A stretch of DNA of 64,000 nt from Leptolyngbya boryana PCC 6306 (GCF_000353285.1 NZ_KB731324.1:886577-950576); one strand, 5' to 3'; counted from the stretch's first letter, positions 27,126-35,522 are shown. Made by a program: numbers and translations. Notes: a model not told the origin generated them from the sequence alone.

Positions 27126-27343
27126 TTTTGTGTTCGCAATTTATGTGAGGCTGTTGACAATTGCAACAATTGCATACAGTGCCATTTTTGATTGAGATGC
27201 TTTGCTCAAGCAATGTTGCGATCGCACTCAATCATTCTTGAGCCAGAGTCTTAATGTAATCTTCCAGGCTACTCTAAGTGCGATCGAGTTACCGTTGAAG
27301 GAACGATTGCTTCTGGCTGTTACAGAGTTAGCAGAGAATTTTT
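27126..27343 (+). other. Intergenic region and leader upstream of gnd
   Basis: A TTGACA at 27154 overlaps a direct repeat of CAATTGCA; no matching -10 was clear. The last 70 bp, read in frame as IELPLKERLLLAVTELAE, look codon-like but the frame runs into gnd out of phase, so I leave it as leader DNA. Confidence 0.4.
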
Positions 27344-28861
27344 ATGGCACAAAGTTTTGGTGTAATTGGTCTTGCCGTGATGGGCGAGAACCTCGCGCTC
27401 AACGTTGAGCGGAACGGATTCCCAGTTTCGGTCTATAATCGCAGTCGCGAAAAAACCGATGCCTTCATGGCACAGCGGGCAGGCGGCAAGAATGTTCAGG
27501 CGACTTATACGATCGAAGAATTTGTCGCTTCATTAGAACGTCCGCGCAAGATTTTGATCATGGTGAAAGCGGGTGCGCCTGTGGATGCGATGATCGAGCA
27601 GTTGAAACCGCTATTGGATGAAGGAGATATTCTCATTGATGGCGGTAATTCTTTATTTACCGATACAGCGCGGCGGGCACGCGAACTCGAAGCGGCTAAG
27701 TTTACGTTCATTGGCATGGGCGTGAGCGGCGGTGAAGAAGGCGCGTTAAATGGGCCAAGCTTGATGCCGGGGGGAACGAGAACGGCTTATGAATATCTAG
27801 AGCCGATTTTGACGAAGATTGCGGCTCAGGTGGATGATGGGGCTTGTGTGACTTACATCGGGCCAGGTGGCGCGGGTCACTACGTCAAAATGGTGCACAA
27901 CGGCATTGAGTATGGCGATATGCAGTTGATTGCAGAAGCCTATGATTTGCTGAAAAATGTGGGCGGATTGACTCAGGACGAGTTGCATCAGGTGTTCATG
28001 GAGTGGAATGAGACTCCTGAGTTGAATTCGTATCTGATTGAAATTACCGCAGATATTTTCAAAGTCTTTGATCCGGATACTCAGAAGCCTTTGGTTGAGT
28101 TGATTCTCGATGCTGCGGGGCAGAAGGGAACGGGTCGCTGGACGGTGACGGATGCGTTGGAATTGGGGGTTGCGATTCCGACGATTATTGCTGCGGTGAA
28201 TGCGCGGATTATGTCGTCTTATAAGACGGAGCGGATGGAGGCTTCGCAGCAGTTGAGCTATGAGAGTCCGAAGTTTGAGGGCGATCGCAAAACGTTTATT
28301 GATGCAGTGCGAGATGCGCTGTATTGCTCGAAGATTTGTTCTTACGCGCAAGGGATGGCGTTGCTGAATGTTGCGTCGCAAAACTATGGCTATGAGTTGA
28401 ATTTGGCGGAATGTGCGCGGATTTGGAAGGGCGGCTGTATTATTCGGGCGGGCTTCCTGGGTAAGATTCAGCACGCATTTATCGAGAATCCGACGCTGCC
28501 GAATTTGCTGTTGGCTCCGGAGTTTAGGCAGACAATTCTCGATCGTCAATCAGCTTGGCGCGAGGTAATTATGGCGGCGGCGCGGCATGGAATTGCGGTT
28601 CCGGCGTTTAGTGCGTCGCTGGATTATTTCGATAGTTATCGTCGCGATCGCTTGCCACAAAATTTAACGCAGGCGCAACGCGATTATTTTGGGGCGCATA
28701 CTTATCTGCGGACGGACAAAGAAGGTGTATTCCATACGGAATGGACGGCTTTGGCGCAGGAGTCGGCTTCGAGTTTTTCGACTCCGCAGAAGTTGGTTGC
28801 GGATCAGCCCCGTCCCAGTGCGGGTGATGTTGAGATAAAAGAAGTGCAGACTAATCGTTAG
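27344..28861 (+). CDS. gnd: 6-phosphogluconate dehydrogenase, decarboxylating
   Basis: This 505-residue enzyme makes ribulose 5-phosphate, CO2 and NADPH in the oxidative pentose phosphate pathway, the main dark sugar oxidation route in cyanobacteria. It has the N-terminal Rossmann start GVIGLAVMGENLALN and NRS (an NADP-type contact, VYNRSREKTD), the signature GPGGAGHYVKMVHNGIEYGD with catalytic Lys182, and the long helical dimer domain ending in FHTEW. The tail after about 475 is a polar, probably disordered extension. It is followed by a strong terminator. Confidence 0.97.
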   Translation: MAQSFGVIGLAVMGENLALNVERNGFPVSVYNRSREKTDAFMAQRAGGKNVQATYTIEEFVASLERPRKILIMVKAGAPVDAMIEQLKPLLDEGDILIDGGNSLFTDTARRARELEAAKFTFIGMGVSGGEEGALNGPSLMPGGTRTAYEYLEPILTKIAAQVDDGACVTYIGPGGAGHYVKMVHNGIEYGDMQLIAEAYDLLKNVGGLTQDELHQVFMEWNETPELNSYLIEITADIFKVFDPDTQKPLVELILDAAGQKGTGRWTVTDALELGVAIPTIIAAVNARIMSSYKTERMEASQQLSYESPKFEGDRKTFIDAVRDALYCSKICSYAQGMALLNVASQNYGYELNLAECARIWKGGCIIRAGFLGKIQHAFIENPTLPNLLLAPEFRQTILDRQSAWREVIMAAARHGIAVPAFSASLDYFDSYRRDRLPQNLTQAQRDYFGAHTYLRTDKEGVFHTEWTALAQESASSFSTPQKLVADQPRPSAGDVEIKEVQTNR

Positions 28862-28901
28862 TCAGTTACACTGAGTCATCTAGCTTGGGAACGTCTGCAA
28901 A

Positions 28902-28935
28902 AAAGGGTCGATCGAGGTTTCTCGATCGACCCTTT
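28902..28935. terminator. Bidirectional terminator between gnd and hicA
   Basis: A perfect 15-pair stem (AAAGGGTCGATCGAG with CTCGATCGACCCTTT) and a GTTT loop, A-rich on the left and T-rich on the right, lie between two convergent genes. Confidence 0.9.
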
Positions 28936-28942
28936 GTTTAGA

Positions 28943-29155
28943 TCATCGGAGTTCTTCAAATTCTTCTTCGGTAATTCCAAGCTGTTCAAGAATCTCGTGG
29001 AAGAGCCAACCGCCAATTTCGCTGTTTCCATGCACTGGAATGGTGGTTGCTCTGCCGTCTGGATGTCTCCAACGGGCATGGCTTCCTTTCTGCCTAGCCT
29101 TTTCAAATCCTAATTTCTTCGCAGCTTTAGCAAGTTCGCTGGCTCTAGCTGGCAT
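28943..29155 (-). CDS. hicA: HicA family toxin (mRNA interferase)
   Basis: This 70-residue protein has the dsRBD-like HicA fold pattern: KAAKKLGFEKARQKGSHARW with the catalytic His, then TTIPVHGNSEIG and a C-terminal helix. HicA cleaves mRNA when free of HicB. It is chosen to start at ATG 29155, which overlaps the hicB stop by 11 nt; an ORF extends to a TTG at 29164. The antitoxin-first order here is the reverse of the E. coli hicAB order but is common. Confidence 0.92.
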   Translation of the reverse strand: MPARASELAKAAKKLGFEKARQKGSHARWRHPDGRATTIPVHGNSEIGGWLFHEILEQLGITEEEFEELR

Positions 29156-29369
29156 GAGCAACAACCAATTTCACATCAGGGGGCAGCACTTTTCCTTCTT
29201 CTAGGTATTCTTCTTGAATCATGTCAAATACGCTGATAAGCTCGGCTCTTGCTTCTTCTGAGGTTTGTCCCCAGGCATGACAACCTGAAATTGCAGGAAC
29301 ATAAGCTACAAAAGTCCCGTTGTCTTCGGGGCGGATGACGATCGTATAGTCTTGCAAGGTTTTCATCAT
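29145..29369 (-). CDS. hicB: HicB family antitoxin
   Basis: This 74-residue protein shows the HicB partial RNase H-like fold: YTIVIRPEDNGTFVAYVPAI, GCHAWGQTSEEARAELISVF and a short acidic tail. It lacks the C-terminal DNA-binding domain (ribbon-helix-helix or HTH) that longer HicB proteins carry, so it probably neutralises HicA without strong autoregulation of its own. It is upstream of and overlaps hicA. Confidence 0.9.
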   Translation of the reverse strand: MMKTLQDYTIVIRPEDNGTFVAYVPAISGCHAWGQTSEEARAELISVFDMIQEEYLEEGKVLPPDVKLVVAHAS

Positions 29370-29504
29370 ACGTTCGCGGTTCTTGCTGAAGTTTGGAAGG
29401 AGGTTGGGAGAGGTTCGTAGGGCAGGAATGTGAGAACTTGTTATAAGTGGAGATCGTATACGGGCTATTTAAGCAGGTGTAGATTGATCATACTGGCGAA
29501 ATTT

Positions 29505-29547
29505 GCGATCGCGGTTTTGAAAAGAGCGATCGCTGATTTACTTTCTG
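29505..29547 (+). repeat. Two-unit 21-bp HIP1 repeat, left of the yefM/relE pair
   Basis: Two HIP1 octamers (29505 and 29526) are exactly 21 bp apart, followed by TGATTTACTTTCTG. The 43-bp block matches 30261-30303 on the other side of the toxin-antitoxin pair, except that the 15 bp GGTTTTGAAAAGAGC between the octamers is exactly inverted there. Confidence 0.7.
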
Positions 29548-29606
29548 CGTGGCGCTCTAATGTAAGGTGGAATTCTGCGAGATTGCTCACAGATTGGCAA
29601 AGCGGT

Positions 29607-29888
29607 TTAATCAAGCAATCGGCTCAGTTGTTTATAGACTTCATCATCGTTGCGTTTGCCGACTAAGATCACTTCGACGAGATCTGATTCTGGATCAAAG
29701 CGGTAAACAATTCTGTATTCACCGGAGTCTACTCGATAATAACCCTCGTAACCCTTGAGAGCTTTGCTATCCACAGGTAAGGGTTCGAGATTTAACATGA
29801 GAACTTTTTTGGAGATTTGAGCCGCGATTTTGGGCTGAAGTCCTTTGATAAATTCGAGAACGGATTCTAGACCATCCAGTTTTGCCAT
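29607..29888 (-). CDS. RelE/ParE family toxin
   Basis: This 93-residue protein has the RelE-superfamily core: basic helix 1 (EFIKGLQPKIAAQISKKVL), then LKGYEGYYRVDSGEYRIVYR and VEVILVGKRNDDEVYKQL. Many RelE-type toxins cut mRNA in the ribosome; some ParE types poison gyrase. The terminal helix and GKRNDDEVY favour the RelE side, but the two are hard to separate by eye. It lies 5 nt after the YefM/Phd gene in one operon. Confidence 0.9.
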   Translation of the reverse strand: MAKLDGLESVLEFIKGLQPKIAAQISKKVLMLNLEPLPVDSKALKGYEGYYRVDSGEYRIVYRFDPESDLVEVILVGKRNDDEVYKQLSRLLD

Positions 29889-29893
29889 ATTTG

Positions 29894-30172
29894 CTACTGG
29901 TCGCGATCGTCTAAGTTGGCAAGTTGCTGAAGTTCGGTGACAAATGTCTCGGTTCCGATCAGGGATGAGTTTTGGAGTGCAGTTTCAGCCTGTTTGCCGA
30001 GTGCGCGATCTTCTAGTTCGGTTAATCGATCGATGAGTTGTTGATAATTTTGAACGGATAGCACGACGTAACTGGGGCGGGATTGATTGACTAAAATGAC
30101 TGGTTCGCTGGTTGCGGAGTCTAGGACATCTTGAGATCGCTCTCGCATTTCTTCGATCGAATATTGCTGCAT
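29894..30172 (-). CDS. YefM/Phd family antitoxin
   Basis: This 92-residue protein begins with the Phd/YefM DNA-binding fold (YSIEEMRERSQDVLDSA, then EPVILVNQSRPSYVVLSVQNYQ split as EPVILVNQSRPSYV and VLSVQNYQQL) and ends in a flexible, acidic toxin-binding tail. It should neutralise the following RelE-like toxin and repress the operon. It is the first gene of the pair. Confidence 0.92.
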   Translation of the reverse strand: MQQYSIEEMRERSQDVLDSATSEPVILVNQSRPSYVVLSVQNYQQLIDRLTELEDRALGKQAETALQNSSLIGTETFVTELQQLANLDDRDQ

Positions 30173-30260
30173 GGTGGCAAATGATTCACGGCAGATGGGA
30201 CTATTTTAGGCGATTTGTTGAGGATGGCGGCAAGGGGCAAGGGTTCTCAGAGTCTTCTAG

Positions 30261-30303
30261 ACGATCGCTCTTTTCAAAACCGTGATCGCTGCTTTACTTT
30301 CTG
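30261..30303 (+). repeat. Two-unit 21-bp HIP1-like repeat, right of the yefM/relE pair
   Basis: Near-HIP1 sites (ACGATCGC at 30261 and GTGATCGC at 30282) are 21 bp apart, followed by TGCTTTACTTTCTG. The core GCTCTTTTCAAAACC is the exact reverse complement of the core at 29513-29527. Confidence 0.7.
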
Positions 30304-30334
30304 GGAACAGTCCGGGAAGCGAGGCGACCGTTCT

Positions 30335-33300
30335 TTATTCTGAGGCGCTTTGCAGTTGTTGAAGAATCGATCGTGTCATCGGATGATCGGAGAGTTCGGA
30401 GGTTCGACCCTTTTGCAGCACTTGAACTAAGAAATTGATGAATCCTCGCCAAGTTTGTTGAGTGTAAGGATGCGCTTCTCCTAGTCGATTGTAGAAGATG
30501 GAGATCGCTTGTCGATACAATGGCTCTGCTTCTGCATAGCGTTCTAGTGCAGTGTAAAGTCCTGCAAGATTATATAAATCGATTGCAAAATCCGGGTGTT
30601 CTTGTCCTAATGCCCGCTCGTCAATTTGCAACGCTTGAATGTAAAGTGGTTCGGCTTCCTCATAGCGCCCTTGCGAATAGTACAGTAATGCCAAATTGTT
30701 CAAACTCTGAGCCACATCGGGATGCGATTCTCCCAAACGCGATCGTCTTAATTCCAAGGCTTGAATGTAAAGCGGTTCGGCTTCCTCATAGCGCCCTTGC
30801 AATCGATACGATTCTGCCAAATTGTTCAAACTCTGAGCCACATCGGGATGCGATTCTCCCAAACGCGATCGTCTTAATTCCAAAGCTTGAATGTAAAGCG
30901 GTTCGGCTTCCTCATACCGTCCTTGCAAATAGTACAATCCTGCCAAATTGCTCAAACTCGTTGCCACATTGGGATGTGATTCTCCCAAGAGTGATCGAGT
31001 TAATTCCAACGCTTGAGTCAAGAGGGGTTCGGCTTGCTCATAGCGCCCTTGCAACCGATACAATCCTGCCAAATTGTTCAAACTCTGAGCCACATCGGGA
31101 TGCGACTCCCCTAATAGCGAGCGATATAATTCCAACGCTTGAGTGAAGAGGGGTTCGGCTTGCTCATAGCACCCTTGCGACTCGTACAATGCTGCCAGAT
31201 TGTTCAAACTCTGAGCCACATCGGGATGCAATTCCCCGAGGAGCAATCGAGTTAATTCCAACGCTTGAGTGAAGAGGAGTTCGGCTTGCCCATAGCGTCC
31301 TTGCAACCGATACAATCCTGCCAAATTGTTCAAACTCTGAGCCACATCGGGATGCGATTCTCCCAAACGCGATCGTCTTAATTCCAAAGCTTGAATGTAG
31401 AGCGGTTCCGCAGACTCGTACCGTCCTTGTGACGCATAAAGTGCTGCCAAATTGTTCAGACTTGTCGCCACATGGGGATGTTGCTCTCCTAACAAAGATT
31501 GCGCAACCGTTAACCCTGCAGCAACCCAAGGCTCAGCATCGGCATAAAGTCCTTGCCCTTGATAAAACCAACTAATTCCAGTGAATACCCACGTCAGATC
31601 ATCATCGTCTGGAATCCCGCATTCTTCGCGACTTTTCAACTTCATCAAGTCTTCTGCCACCGCTTGCAGATGTGGAATTGCTGGAGTAACCAAGCCAATG
31701 ACCTCTAGCGTCGGAGCTTGAGGAATTTCTTTCGCAATTCCAATCATCACCATCGCCACCGCCGTTGTAACCCATCGCTGTTCCTCCTGCGTCATCCTAC
31801 TTCTAAAAAACTCTCGCAAGAGCGGATGGATTTGATACTGGTTTTCTCCCGATCGCTGAAGCAAACTCAACTCAACTAACCTTCTCCGCCCTCGCCGCCA
31901 CGCCTTTGGCTCCAGCAACAAACACGCCGTTTCCTCTCGACAAAATTCCACCGCTCGATCGACCAACTCCCACGCGATCGCTGCTTTCCCAAACGTCCCC
32001 AACAGCATCGCCAACTGTCGTTCTGCCGCGTTCAGCCTCTCCCAACTCAACTCAAAGACTGTTTCGATCTGACTAATGCCATCCTGCTTCAACCGCTCTG
32101 TTTTTAGCTCCGCAAGCAGTTCCGCGATCGACAAATCCGGCTCGACTTTCAGAAACTTCCCGACTAATTTGATCCCCAGTGGCAAATCTCCCACCCATTC
32201 ACACAGTTCAGCAGCTTGTATTTGCTCTCGCTCAAACCGACGCTCATCTTTAACTGTTTCATATAGCAATCGATACGCCTGCAACGGCAGCAAAGTCTCG
32301 ATCGACAACACCGAAACCGACTCGCTTTCAATCCGCGATCGCGTCGTCAGCAGCACCTTAAACCGTTCCTCAACAGGCGGTAAAAAACTCTCAATATCCG
32401 CATAATCCAGCACATTATCAAACACCACCAGACTCGACTCCGTTGGAAACTGCCGCCAACACCAAGCCACCAACTCACTCGAATCAGAAAACTCCGGCAA
32501 CTGCAACCCCAAACACGATCGAGCAAACCCCAAAATCTGCGCCCCAATCTCCTGTTGAGCATTCACCCAACACACCGCCCCCAAATAAATCCCCGCATTG
32601 CGATACCGCATTGCATACTGCAACACCAATTCCGTCTTGCCAATCCCTCCCATCCCCGACACCGCAAAAATCGCCAACCGACTTTCATCTTGCACACGAT
32701 CGTGAATCTCTCGCAGTTCCACATCCCGCCCCACAAATGTCTCCGTCTGCGATCGCGGTAAATTACTCGGTGTATGTTTTCCCCGTTCCCCACCGATGGG
32801 AACCTCAGACTTTTTTCCGCCCACAATCTCCCGCGCCCGTTGTGCCACCCGCAGCAACACCGCATCCTGCTCATGCTCCGGCAAACCGATCAGCGGCTTC
32901 TCCATCCCATTCGCCGCCTGAAAATCATTCAGCGATCGCACTTTTTCTTCACCCTGAGCATCCGAGTAATAAAACTCAGCCGATCCCAAATCAAACGGAC
33001 TCAACAAAATCGGCAGTAATATCGTCTGTCCAGCATCAACCTGCTGAAAAATCTTCGGCATCTCTTTCTCGCAAATGTAATCCGACGCAAAAAACGAAGG
33101 ACTCATTAACGCGATCGCCACCCTTGCCGAACTCAATGCCGTATGAATCTCGTCATCCCACTGCGTTCCTAGATCGATCTTCTGATCACACCAAATCCTT
33201 GCCTTTTTCTGACGTTGCAATGGCTTCAAATGATCGAGGAGTCGATCCAGCGATCGGCGTTTGAAGGCATCATCTTGATTGTCTTTGCGCGCATAGCAAA

Positions 33301-33346
33301 TGAAAATCAACGGCGGAGAATCAAGCACAGTCGTCTCATTCTGCAT
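30335..33346 (-). CDS. TIR - NB-ARC - TPR protein (STAND/NLR-like)
   Basis: This 1003-residue protein (ATG 33346) has three parts. The TIR domain is at about 8-150: IFICYARKDNQDD, then SPSFFASDYICEKEMPKIF with Glu93/Glu95 where NAD-cleaving TIRs have their catalytic Glu. The NB-ARC NTPase has Walker A GMGGIGKTEL near 233, Walker B SSLVVFDNV, the TTRSR sensor and a GLPL-like DLPLGIKLVG. From about 590 come one degenerate and eight clear 42-residue TPRs (core LNNLAGLYRLQGRYEEAEPL) and a short tail. By family logic the TPRs sense, the NB-ARC oligomerises and the TIR depletes NAD, as in bacterial anti-phage NLRs. That activity here is inferred. It is divergent from a Uma2 gene (148 bp) and next to a toxin-antitoxin pair. 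Confidence 0.92.
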   Translation of the reverse strand: MQNETTVLDSPPLIFICYARKDNQDDAFKRRSLDRLLDHLKPLQRQKKARIWCDQKIDLGTQWDDEIHTALSSARVAIALMSPSFFASDYICEKEMPKIFQQVDAGQTILLPILLSPFDLGSAEFYYSDAQGEEKVRSLNDFQAANGMEKPLIGLPEHEQDAVLLRVAQRAREIVGGKKSEVPIGGERGKHTPSNLPRSQTETFVGRDVELREIHDRVQDESRLAIFAVSGMGGIGKTELVLQYAMRYRNAGIYLGAVCWVNAQQEIGAQILGFARSCLGLQLPEFSDSSELVAWCWRQFPTESSLVVFDNVLDYADIESFLPPVEERFKVLLTTRSRIESESVSVLSIETLLPLQAYRLLYETVKDERRFEREQIQAAELCEWVGDLPLGIKLVGKFLKVEPDLSIAELLAELKTERLKQDGISQIETVFELSWERLNAAERQLAMLLGTFGKAAIAWELVDRAVEFCREETACLLLEPKAWRRGRRRLVELSLLQRSGENQYQIHPLLREFFRSRMTQEEQRWVTTAVAMVMIGIAKEIPQAPTLEVIGLVTPAIPHLQAVAEDLMKLKSREECGIPDDDDLTWVFTGISWFYQGQGLYADAEPWVAAGLTVAQSLLGEQHPHVATSLNNLAALYASQGRYESAEPLYIQALELRRSRLGESHPDVAQSLNNLAGLYRLQGRYGQAELLFTQALELTRLLLGELHPDVAQSLNNLAALYESQGCYEQAEPLFTQALELYRSLLGESHPDVAQSLNNLAGLYRLQGRYEQAEPLLTQALELTRSLLGESHPNVATSLSNLAGLYYLQGRYEEAEPLYIQALELRRSRLGESHPDVAQSLNNLAESYRLQGRYEEAEPLYIQALELRRSRLGESHPDVAQSLNNLALLYYSQGRYEEAEPLYIQALQIDERALGQEHPDFAIDLYNLAGLYTALERYAEAEPLYRQAISIFYNRLGEAHPYTQQTWRGFINFLVQVLQKGRTSELSDHPMTRSILQQLQSASE
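30460..31475 (-). repeat. 126-bp tandem repeats (TPR units) inside the TIR-NB-ARC gene
   Basis: Eight in-frame 126-bp units, each coding for one 42-residue TPR. Several units are near-identical over most of their length (GAATCGCATCCCGATGTGG and neighbouring blocks recur). This marks recent unit duplication or conversion in the sensor part of the protein. Confidence 0.85.
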
Positions 33347-33494
33347 AATCAAACATCCAACCGGGAGACCTCTCTTTTATACTCACAGAATGAAACAATT
33401 TCCGCAAAGCAAAGCCGAGCCAATCTCCTGACTCCACCAGTTCAGAAGTACGATAAAAGAACCCTCTTTCTTGCACCAATCTTTGGACTGCAAT

Positions 33495-34082
33495 ATGGAA
33501 CTCACGTCTCCCCTCAAACTCGATTTCAACCATGTTCATCTCACCGACGAGCAGTTTTACCAACTCTGCCTCCACAATCCCGAATGGAACATCGAACAGA
33601 ATGCAGAAGGAGTCTTAATCGTTATGTCACCCGTCGGCGGAGAAAGCGGTAAACGAGAAGCGGACTATATCATCGATCTCGGCATCTGGAATCGTCAAAC
33701 CCGACTCGGAGAAATCTTTAGCTCCTCAACGATTTTCAAACTTCCAAAAGGCGGGAAACGCTCTCCCGATGCAGCCTGGGTCGAATCATCTCGATGGCAA
33801 GCCCTCACTCCAGACCAACGCAAAAAATTTCCCCCGATCGCGCCCGATTTTGTAATCGAATTACGCTCCGCCACTGATGATCTGAAGACGCTGCAAGAAA
33901 AAATGCAGGAATATCTAGAAAGTGGAGTCCGCCTCGGTTGGTTATTCAATCCGCAAGATCAACAAGTCGAAATCTATCGCCAAGGACAAGAGAAAGAAGT
34001 GCAACCACTCCCCACAACTCTCTCAGGCGAAGATGTTCTCCCAGGATTTGAATTAAACGTCGATCGCTTCACAGACGACTAA
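33495..34082 (+). CDS. Uma2 family (PD-(D/E)XK nuclease-like) protein, paralogue 2
   Basis: This 195-residue protein is a close paralogue of 24145-24732, with the same length, the same PQDQQVEIYRQGQEKEV block and only scattered substitutions. The two genes also share sequence just upstream of the ATG (CTTGCACCAA, TTGGACT), so a whole unit including the leader was duplicated. Landmarks are VLIVMSPVGGESGKREADY, SPDAAWVESSRWQAL, APDFVIELRSATDDL and SGVRLGWLFNPQDQ. The ATG at 33495 is preferred over an in-frame TTG at 33471. It is divergent from the TIR-NB-ARC-TPR gene. The biochemical role is unknown. Confidence 0.88.
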   Translation: MELTSPLKLDFNHVHLTDEQFYQLCLHNPEWNIEQNAEGVLIVMSPVGGESGKREADYIIDLGIWNRQTRLGEIFSSSTIFKLPKGGKRSPDAAWVESSRWQALTPDQRKKFPPIAPDFVIELRSATDDLKTLQEKMQEYLESGVRLGWLFNPQDQQVEIYRQGQEKEVQPLPTTLSGEDVLPGFELNVDRFTDD

Positions 34083-34434
34083 CCCACCCCCAATCCCCCA
34101 AATCTGCAACAGTCGAATCACGATCGCCCCTCTCGCCTCATAACGGGCCACCTTTTCGATCGAGCAAATCGCGCTTAGAGTCCCCACTCCCCACTTCCCC
34201 ACTCCCCACTGATCGCACCAGATCTCCGTAGAATCCGGGCATCGTGAATCAGAACTGCGCCGTCAAAAAAGTTCGTGAGTATAATTCCAAACACGTAGTA
34301 CGACCGGAATCGAAGATTTTACTCGAAAAACCGATCGTGAAACCCACGATCGCGGCAAAAAATCGCCTACTGAAAATCGATCCCATTGTTCTGGTTTCCA
34401 GAAAGTCCACATATCCGCCCTTGCACTCAAAGCT
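34083..34434. other. Intergenic region with CCCCACT repeat
   Basis: These 352 bp hold a C-rich repeat (34181-34210) and no supported gene. A plus-strand ORF through 34244-34434 runs into the next gene in the wrong frame and has no family resemblance. The promoter of the gene at 34435 must lie here but was not identified. Confidence 0.55.
34181..34210. repeat. Dispersed CCCCACT-type repeat, copy 1 (no hairpin partner)
   Basis: Tandem CCCCACT/CCCCACTT units. This is the same element as at 36156, 41743 and 44481, but here without the G-rich left arm. Confidence 0.7.
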
Positions 34435-35472
34435 ATGCCTCAAAACATCAGCGGCGCACTCGTTGCAACTCAACCCTCGATTCAAGTCGATGCCTACGCC
34501 GATCGACTTATGGATGATTTGTTTGAGGATGTGGAAGATCTCCTCTCCGGCAGCGTTCCCCCACCTGAACCCATTCGGGCGCAACCGCAGAAATCACCCG
34601 AAATCGTCATGCCTCCCGCACTTTCCTCGATCGTGCCGCGTTCCACAGCATCTCTGCCCCGCTTACCTCAATGGAATTCGGCAGGTTCCATGCCCGAAAT
34701 GGATGAACTGATCGCAGCAGAACCGATCAAGCCTCACAGCAATCGACTTCTAAAATTTCTGACGATCGCATTCGGCTTAACGGCAATCGCTGCCGCTTCA
34801 GCGTGGCTGATCCAACGAGGAACAATTCAGCGATGGTTCACAATCGCGACCCAAGAACCCTCTGCGATCGCAACTTCGACCACCATCAAGACACCCGCCA
34901 AAGATACAAACGCCCAATTTGCAAAATACATGCAGCGATCGCTCGAAGCTATCGATCGCAAAGCTGCAAATAAGCCGACAAATCTCACACCCCTTAAAAA
35001 TAGTCTTCCTCCGGTTGCAGTTGCAGGAAATCCCACTGCATCCAAACTCAATTCGCCAGTCGTGATCAATGTTCCTTCTGTTTCCAGTCCGATGCCCGTT
35101 GGCACAGCCGTCAGTAAAAATCCGCAAGAACTCAACCAAGTTCTCTCTCGGCTTTCTTCTGCGCTAGAGCGTTTATCGATCAATCCAGCCAGTAATCCCT
35201 TAGCAACCAAACCAAACGCTCCAGTGGCTCCAGTCATCCTGCCGAGTCAAGCTCCAGCAGCAGAACCTCAGCGATTATTACGCGGCATCGCGATCGCGAC
35301 TGACCCCACCCAATCTGCAATTTTATTTGAAATGAATGGTGTGACTCAGCGCTATTACATTGGTGAGAGCATTGGGTCGAGCGGATGGAGCGTCGTCGAT
35401 ATTGACAATAATTACGTCACGGTGCGACGGAATGGCGAGGTTCGATCGCTCTCGATCGGACAAAAACTTTAG
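34435..35472 (+). CDS. PulC/PilP-like single-pass membrane protein, function unknown
   Basis: This 345-residue protein has a Pro-rich cytoplasmic N-terminus (1-95), one membrane helix (LKFLTIAFGLTAIAAASAWL), a long Pro/Ser/Ala/Asn linker (about 130-275), and a small C-terminal beta domain beginning LLRGIAIATDPTQSAILFEM and ending YVTVRRNGEVRSLSIGQKL. That domain looks like the homology region of GspC or the PilP fold: a short beta sandwich with G-x-IG-x-GW-x-V. A role as a periplasmic linker in a pilus or secretion machine is plausible; the family assignment is tentative. Confidence 0.72.
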   Translation: MPQNISGALVATQPSIQVDAYADRLMDDLFEDVEDLLSGSVPPPEPIRAQPQKSPEIVMPPALSSIVPRSTASLPRLPQWNSAGSMPEMDELIAAEPIKPHSNRLLKFLTIAFGLTAIAAASAWLIQRGTIQRWFTIATQEPSAIATSTTIKTPAKDTNAQFAKYMQRSLEAIDRKAANKPTNLTPLKNSLPPVAVAGNPTASKLNSPVVINVPSVSSPMPVGTAVSKNPQELNQVLSRLSSALERLSINPASNPLATKPNAPVAPVILPSQAPAAEPQRLLRGIAIATDPTQSAILFEMNGVTQRYYIGESIGSSGWSVVDIDNNYVTVRRNGEVRSLSIGQKL

Positions 35473-35522
35473 AATAGGGCAGGGGAGAATTCTTCCTCTG
35501 TCCCTTTCTCTTGGAGCAGTTT

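Noticed and set aside
27202-27343. Coding-like stretch IELPLKERLLLAVTELAE upstream of gnd
   Set aside because: It has no proper start, and the frame continues into gnd out of phase. It could be an old fragment but the evidence is too thin.
27797-28549. A 250-codon ORF antisense to gnd
   Set aside because: Arg/Asn-rich composition without any domain; gnd is unmistakable on the other strand.
30520-33264. Plus-strand ORFs of 208 and 273 codons inside the TIR-NB-ARC-TPR gene
   Set aside because: They are antisense shadows: one follows the 126-bp repeat period, the other is Pro/Ser/His-rich low-complexity translation of the NB-ARC part.
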